Shown in pieces: positions 15,496-18,771 of a stretch of 18,771 bases of DNA. The notes under the pieces were generated by a model. It did not search any database and was not told the DNA's origin. It saw only the letters and a program-made list of their open reading frames with translations. How positions within the stretch are numbered: the stretch's first letter is position 1; each line of letters begins with the position of its first letter. Source of the stretch: AVCC01 sp041736255 (GTDB lineage Bacteria > Pseudomonadota > Gammaproteobacteria > Burkholderiales > Burkholderiaceae_D); NCBI GenBank assembly GCA_041736255.1, contig JBGSTZ010000167.1, positions 1 through 18,771 on the forward strand. Reading direction: 5' to 3'. Made by a program: the position numbers and the translations under genes.

Positions 15496-15525
15496 AGCGG
15501 TGCATTGGTTCGATGCACCGCTTTT
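15496..15525 (+). terminator. Intrinsic terminator of acs
   Basis: 10-bp perfect stem agcggtgcat/atgcaccgct (extendable by a G-U and two A-T pairs) with a 7-nt loop, then a short T-run, starting 18 bp after the acs stop. Confidence 0.85.
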
Positions 15526-15576
15526 AAATTTTAAGATCCCGCAATTAGTTAACACTGGCAATATTGACATATTGTT

Positions 15577-15585
15577 TGTTATAAT
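15577..15585 (+). promoter_or_regulatory. Extended -10 promoter of tRNA-Ser
   Basis: TGTTATAAT gives an extended -10 with perfect TATAAT (15580-15585) about 27 bp before the tRNA. It is followed by the G/C-rich ctgcgg discriminator typical of stable-RNA promoters. The TTGACA at 15564 is too close (10 bp) to serve as the -35. Confidence 0.6.
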
Positions 15586-15612
15586 CTGCGGCTTCGCGAA
15601 AGTGAAGATGCA

Positions 15613-15703
15613 GGAGAGGTGGATGAGTGGTTGAAGTCGCACGCCTGGAAAGCGTGTATAGGTTCATAGCCTATCGGGGGTTCGAATCCCCCTCTCTCCG
15701 CCA
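15613..15703 (+). tRNA. tRNA-Ser (GGA)
   Basis: GGAGAGG acceptor, GATGAGTGG D-arm, anticodon loop CTGGAAA with anticodon GGA, a long class II variable arm (tataggttcatagcctatc region), GGGGGTTCGAATCCCCC T-arm, and TCTCTCCG with encoded CCA. 91 nt with CCA. Confidence 0.97.
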
Positions 15704-15713
15704 CGGTTTTTAT

Positions 15714-15741
15714 AAGGCCTCCCCCAGTGGGAGGCCTTTTC
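15714..15741 (+). terminator. Intrinsic terminator of tRNA-Ser
   Basis: Perfect 10-bp stem aaggcctccc/gggaggcctt with a ccagt loop and a T-run, 10 bp after the tRNA CCA end. Confidence 0.85.
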
Positions 15742-15953
15742 ATCAAATGCTGACGTGCCCCTGCAAGTAAGGAGCCTTTTCTATAGATTGAGAAAAGCGT
15801 CAAATGTGCTGTTGTAGTAATTGAATTTTTTAAATTGTAATGGATGCAAAGGGCTTACAAAGCCTTTCAGTCGGGTTACAATCCGAACTTGGCAACCAGC
15901 ATAAAAAATATTTAGTCGTTTTATTTTAAGCAAGTTGTTTTCAATAGTTACAT

Positions 15954-16046
15954 GCCCGGGTGGTGAAACTGGTAGACACATCGGACTTAAAATCCGCCGC
16001 TTACCTGAAAAGGAGCGTGCCGGTTCAATTCCGGCTCCGGGCACCA
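15954..16046 (+). tRNA. tRNA-Leu (TAA)
   Basis: GCCCGGG acceptor, D-arm with GGTAGACAC, anticodon loop CTTAAAA with anticodon TAA, two-part class II variable arm (cgct...agcg with cct/agg inside), CCGGTTCAATTCCGG T-arm, TCCGGGC with discriminator A and encoded CCA. One anticodon-stem pair (27-43) appears to be a T-C mismatch. A tyrosine integrase gene starts 167 bp downstream in the same direction, so the 3' half is the likely attachment site. Confidence 0.95.
16021..16046 (+). other. Probable attL core within the 3' end of tRNA-Leu
   Basis: P4-family integrases characteristically recombine at tRNA 3' ends and restore the tRNA. The integrase sits immediately downstream. The second copy (attR) would lie beyond the right contig edge, so the core limits cannot be fixed; no repeat of this segment is present in the window. 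Confidence 0.4.
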
Positions 16047-16080
16047 AGAACATGTTTTAAGAAGTCTAAGTAAGTCCAAT

Positions 16081-16117
16081 AACCCGCCTCAAGCCCAGTG
16101 CTGATGCGGGTTTTTTT
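16081..16117 (+). terminator. Intrinsic terminator downstream of tRNA-Leu
   Basis: Stem aacccgc (16081-16087) with gcgggtt (16106-16112), an inner agc/gct pairing, then a run of seven T. It lies 35 bp after the tRNA and ahead of the integrase gene. Confidence 0.8.
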
Positions 16118-16147
16118 GTCTTTGGAGGTCTAAGGACTGCTATTTAC

Positions 16148-16185
16148 ATCCATCTTTTTTGTATCCATACTTCAATCCATGGATT
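16148..16185. repeat. Cluster of ATCCAT motifs with a 12-bp palindrome (candidate arm-type sites)
   Basis: Direct copies of atccat at 16148, 16163 and 16175, the last forming half of the perfect palindrome aatccatggatt (16174-16185). They lie between the putative att site and the integrase start, where integrase arm-type or autoregulatory sites are expected. Function is inferred from position only. Confidence 0.4.
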
Positions 16186-16212
16186 CAAATTGCTAAACAG
16201 CTTGGATGAAAA

Positions 16213-17451
16213 ATGCCGAAACTCGCTAAACCGCTCTCTGACATAGAGGTAAAGAACGCCAAGCCCAAGGTCAAGCCCTACACGCTGGCCGATGGCGGCG
16301 GTATGTATCTTGAAGTTGCGCCGACTGGATCGAAGATATGGCGCATGTCCTATCGTCAACCAAATGGAAAGAATACCCGGCTCACGTTCGGCGCATATCC
16401 TACCGTGTCGCTTTTGGATGCACGCAAAATGCGCATGGAGGCAAAAAAGCAAAAATCATCCGGGATTGACCCAGCGCAAGCCAGGCGCGATGAAAAACAG
16501 ACCAAGGCTAAAGCATCAATTCATACCTTTGAAGTTGTGGCGCGCATGTGGTTGGAAAGGACGGCCGCGACCCGTGCGGCGACAACACGAGAAAAGCTCA
16601 CTGCCTGGCTGCAAAAGGACGTATTCCCATTTATCGGGAACATGCCTGTATCCACAATCAAACCACTTGACGTGCTGGCGACCGTGCAAAAAATGGAAGC
16701 ACGCGGCGCGCTAGTTTCCGCGCATAGCGTCATGCGGCTATGTGGGCAGATATTGCGCCATTGTGTAGCTACCGGCTTAGTGGAGCGTGACGTGACGGCA
16801 GACTTGAGAGGCGCATTATCGGTTGATCCAGTAAAGCACTACGCCGCCATAACTGAGCCGAAGCTGGCAGGCGACTTGATGCGTTCAATATTCGCTTATC
16901 ACGGGCATCCATACGCCGTGGCAGCACTGAAATTATCCCCGTTGGTGTTTGTTCGTCCTGGCGAATTGCGTGCGGCAGAATGGGCAGAGATTGATCTGGA
17001 CGCGGCAGAATGGCGCATACCCGGCAGCAAAATGAAAATGAAAGCAGATCACCTTGTCCCACTGTCAGTGCAGGCAGTAGAGATCTTGCGCAACGTGTAC
17101 GCCATGACAGGGCAGGCGAAATATGTATTCCCGAGTATCCGCACTGGCAACCGCTGTATGAGCGAGAACACCATCAATGCAGCGTTACGCAGCATGGGAT
17201 ACAGCGGGGATGTAATGACTCCCCACGGTTTCCGGGCGATGGCGCGCACCATCATGGATGAAGTCATGGGCGAACGTGTGGACTTGATCGAGCATCAATT
17301 GGCGCACGCCGTGAAAGATCCAAACGGGCGTGCATACAATCGTACTGCCCACTTACCGGAACGCCGAAAGATGATGCAGCGATGGGCTGACTATCTGGAC
17401 GCCTTAAAAGCCGGGGCCGAAGTGATACAGATCCGCAACAACGTTGGATAG
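16213..17451 (+). CDS. int: P4-family tyrosine site-specific integrase
   Basis: Catalyses integration and excision of the mobile element at the tRNA-Leu. The 412-residue protein has an N-terminal arm-binding domain (DUF4102-like, about 1-90, with LSDIEVKNAKPK, YTLADGGGMYLEV and LTFGAYPTVSLLDAR), a core-binding SAM-like domain (about 105-200) and a C-terminal catalytic domain. Catalytic residues are visible: R248 in FVRPGELR, H338 and R341 in TPHGFRAMA, H365 in EHQLAH and the nucleophile Y375 in RAYNRT. All are intact and the length is normal, so it is likely active. ATG 16213 has a weak TTGGAT upstream. It reads away from the tRNA, into the element. Confidence 0.96.
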   Translation: MPKLAKPLSDIEVKNAKPKVKPYTLADGGGMYLEVAPTGSKIWRMSYRQPNGKNTRLTFGAYPTVSLLDARKMRMEAKKQKSSGIDPAQARRDEKQTKAKASIHTFEVVARMWLERTAATRAATTREKLTAWLQKDVFPFIGNMPVSTIKPLDVLATVQKMEARGALVSAHSVMRLCGQILRHCVATGLVERDVTADLRGALSVDPVKHYAAITEPKLAGDLMRSIFAYHGHPYAVAALKLSPLVFVRPGELRAAEWAEIDLDAAEWRIPGSKMKMKADHLVPLSVQAVEILRNVYAMTGQAKYVFPSIRTGNRCMSENTINAALRSMGYSGDVMTPHGFRAMARTIMDEVMGERVDLIEHQLAHAVKDPNGRAYNRTAHLPERRKMMQRWADYLDALKAGAEVIQIRNNVG

Positions 17452-17564
17452 TGCTGGCAGTTAATGGAAACTTGAATGAAAAACGTGAAATTTTCCAACG
17501 ATGTCAAACGAGATATAAATAAATTGTCTCAATTTAGCAACAGTTATTCTGTTCCGCAAAACCC

Positions 17565-17604
17565 CTCCATAACGCTCCATAGTCCTCCATAACGCAACAT
17601 AACA
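17565..17604. repeat. Four 10-bp phased direct repeats
   Basis: ctccataacg, ctccatagtc, ctccataacg, caacataaca in perfect 10-bp register. The first and third are identical. One repeat per helical turn would place bound protein on one DNA face. Candidate iterons or binding sites for AlpA, excisionase or integrase. Confidence 0.65.
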
Positions 17605-17677
17605 CTTATTAATTTTGTTTTTGTTCCATATCAATACGGATTTTTATGCATGAATTAGAGAAAAGTTGCTGCCATAT

Positions 17678-17706
17678 TTAACGACTCTGTGCGGCAAGGA
17701 TACAAT
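17678..17706 (+). promoter_or_regulatory. Candidate sigma-70 promoter of the leader/alpA operon
   Basis: TTAACG (17678-17683, 4 of 6), a 17-bp spacer and TACAAT (17701-17706, 5 of 6). The start would be near 17713, giving a leader of about 285 nt before alpA. Confidence 0.5.
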
Positions 17707-17712
17707 AGGGCA

Positions 17713-17967
17713 ACTCTAAGACGCCATAGGATGTGTTCAGTACCGGAAAAAATAGCACATCCAGTATCAAATGAGGAAAAGGCAACGCCCCGGTGAGTGA
17801 GATCAAAGGGGCGTTATTTGAAGCTAATGTTTTAAAAACGTAAGGTCATAAAACAAGGTTTTGTCTTGAACGGACAACACGAACGGTATCACGATTGTGC
17901 TATTTTCGCTTACCTTTTGGTAAGGAAACGCTTAACGAACTGCACAATGTGAAACCGTTGTTTTATG
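17713..17967 (+). ncRNA. Putative structured leader RNA (P4 immunity-like, hypothetical)
   Basis: Stem-loops ggatgtg/cacatcc (17729-17735 with 17756-17762) and aacgcccc/ggggcgtt (17784-17791 with 17808-17815) are followed by a long stem. In that stem 17882-17892 pairs with 17949-17959 (10 of 11) and attgtgc 17894-17900 pairs with gcacaat 17942-17948, enclosing a cttacc-tttt-ggtaag hairpin (17910-17925). Bases 17952-17967 can alternatively pair with 17847-17861 (15 pairs, one bulge). In phage P4 a leader RNA of the replication operon controls immunity by such competing pairings. The comparison is mine; no sequence similarity to P4 CI RNA is claimed. Confidence 0.3.
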
Positions 17968-17997
17968 GCTTTGCGCAAATCCTTTATAGGAAACGCG

Positions 17998-18213
17998 ATG
18001 TCAATGCATATTAAATCAGAACAATTCTTAAAACTCCCAGCCGTAATTGATCGCACTGGAAAGCCCCGCAGCACCATCTACGCCGAAATGAAAAGCGGCA
18101 AGTTTCCGAAGCCCATCAAAACCGGCACCCGCTCGGTAGCGTGGACATCATCATCTATCGCCATTTGGCAACAGGCCTGCATTAACGCTCCTAAGACTGT
18201 CGGCGCAGCATGA
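17998..18213 (+). CDS. alpA: AlpA-family transcriptional regulator / excisionase-like protein
   Basis: 71-residue helix-turn-helix protein (MerR-like AlpA fold). The pattern is FLKLPAVIDRTGKPRSTIYAE then MKSGKFPKPIKTGTRSVAWT and IAIWQQ, matching the AlpA arrangement of a first helix, recognition helix RSTIYAEMK, a wing with FPKPIK and a final Trp-containing helix. In P4-like elements AlpA-type proteins activate int or aid excision; here that is inferred. The start at ATG 17998 has TAGGA about 8 nt upstream; an in-frame ATG at 17965 has none. The stop overlaps the next start (ATGA), so the two genes are translationally coupled. Confidence 0.88.
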   Translation: MSMHIKSEQFLKLPAVIDRTGKPRSTIYAEMKSGKFPKPIKTGTRSVAWTSSSIAIWQQACINAPKTVGAA

Positions 18214-18641
18214 TTGCCGTTATGACAGACCACAGCCGCATCGTTTCCGCGTTATCGTACATCCCCGCTCACGACCGTGACATGTGGGTAAAAATAGGAT
18301 GCGCAGTTAAATCAGAATTGCCTGATGAGGATGGATTTTCCGCCTGGAACGATTGGAGCCAAACCGCAGACAACTACAAAGAAAATAATGCAATATCAGT
18401 TTGGCGCAGCATAAATATCAGCGGCGGTATTGGTATTGGCACACTTTTCAAAATATCCAAAGACAACGGCTGGCAGGATACCGGCGCAATTCAAATATTA
18501 ACCACAGAAGAAATAAATCAGCGTGCGGCAGAGCGTGCCAAAAGAGACGAATCAGACCGTAAAAAGAAAATGACGGCAAGCAATAACGCCATGAAGAAAG
18601 CGGATTTGTTATGGAGAGCCGCGAAGCCTATAAATAACTGA
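18210..18641 (+). pseudogene. Mobile-element primase N-terminus (PriCT-2-like), truncated by the IS
   Basis: 143-codon frame starting in the ATGA overlap with alpA. Residues about 7-88 fit the PriCT-2 pattern seen in phage and satellite primase/helicases: IVSALSYIPAHDRDMWVKIG, then GFSAWNDWSQTADNY, AISVWRSI and GIGTLFKISKDNGW. A charged linker (ERAKRDESDRKKK) then leads to KADLLWRAAKP, where such proteins usually continue into a toprim or helicase part. The last three codons and stop (INN, TGA) arise at or inside the IS end at 18631. The catalytic primase and helicase domains are therefore missing from the window, and this copy should be inactive in replication. The domain assignment is from remembered family pattern. 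Confidence 0.75.
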
Positions 18642-18771
18642 TGTTACGCAGCCTGCAGAGCCTGTAGTTCGGCATAGGCCTGTCGGGTTGCTTTGATGAA
18701 GAGTTTTGCCCTTATCGCGAAATGGTTTGTTTTGAGCTTTATATTCAGGCACTCCAATTTGAATACGGCAT
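18631..18771 (-). mobile_element. IS element end, copy 2 (inverted relative to copy 1)
   Basis: Exact reverse complement of bases 1-141. It interrupts the primase gene. Only the transposase 3' end and one IS terminus are in the window. Confidence 0.7.
18644..18771 (-). CDS. Transposase, C-terminal fragment (right IS copy, open at contig edge)
   Basis: Same 41 residues as the left-edge fragment, read on the minus strand from the contig end to the stop at 18646-18644. It points leftward into the window, opposite to the left copy. The family is not recognised. The rest of the gene lies outside. Confidence 0.6.
   Translation of the reverse strand, partial: AVFKLECLNIKLKTNHFAIRAKLFIKATRQAYAELQALQAA

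Larger units (their letters stand above)
17452..17997. other. Gene-free leader region between int and alpA
   Basis: 546 bp, AT-rich compared with the chromosomal part. In order it holds four 10-bp phased repeats (17565-17604), a candidate promoter (17678-17706), stem-loops at 17729-17762 and 17784-17815, and a long imperfect stem (17882-17959) that competes with an alternative pairing from 17847-17861. It looks like the regulatory region of the element's replication operon. Confidence 0.6.

Noticed and set aside
15579..16053. Minus-strand frames of 74 and 90 codons
   Set aside because: Antisense translations of tRNA-Ser and tRNA-Leu, a well-known source of false gene calls.
17476..17592. 38-codon plus-strand frame after int
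   Set aside because: Only a weak GGA upstream, and it reads through the phased 10-bp repeats; no family recognised. Could be tested by conservation but not supported here.
15970..17925. Shared 9-mer cgcttacct in the tRNA-Leu variable arm and the alpA leader hairpin
   Set aside because: A single 9-mer match in 18.8 kb is expected by chance; no extended similarity.
1..18771. CRISPR array or rRNA genes
   Set aside because: No regularly spaced long repeats and no rRNA-like sequence seen.

Overview
The window reads as an 18.8 kb chromosomal contig from a betaproteobacterium, most likely Oxalobacteraceae (Herminiimonas/Janthinobacterium-like). That placement is inferred from protein character and from the mix of a phasin, class I fumarase, Acs, GMN-type CorA and YajD; no marker gene here proves it. 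Both ends are the same 141-bp sequence in inverted orientation (1-141 and 18631-18771), each encoding a transposase C-terminus pointing inward. The contig was therefore probably cut off in two inverted copies of one insertion sequence.

Left part, 313-6811: a nuclease/repair cluster. sbcD and sbcC run leftward as an operon. A YajD-type HNH protein and a DnaQ-like DEDDh exonuclease run rightward, divergent from sbcD. Two intergenic palindromic elements lie here. One covers the sbcC translation signals, and the other is a nested inverted repeat just upstream of yajD.

Middle part, 6949-15525: housekeeping genes. These are a 50-codon putative membrane peptide and corA (rightward), a phasin, a Nudix hydrolase, tRNA-His, murI and class I fumarase (all leftward), and then acs (rightward) across a 757-bp AT-rich divergent intergenic region. 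Good intrinsic terminators follow phaP, tRNA-His and acs.

Right part, 15613-18641: tRNA-Ser(GGA), tRNA-Leu(UAA) and the left end of an integrated mobile element. Immediately after the tRNA-Leu come a P4-family tyrosine integrase, a 546-bp gene-free region, an AlpA-family regulator, and a PriCT-2-type primase overlapping alpA by ATGA. The primase is cut at about 140 codons by the right-hand IS copy. The gene-free region has a plausible promoter, helically phased 10-bp repeats, two stem-loops, and two mutually exclusive long stems just before alpA. By analogy with phage P4 this could be an RNA-based immunity or attenuation switch for the replication operon. It is the best candidate here for an undescribed regulatory system, but it rests on hand folding only.
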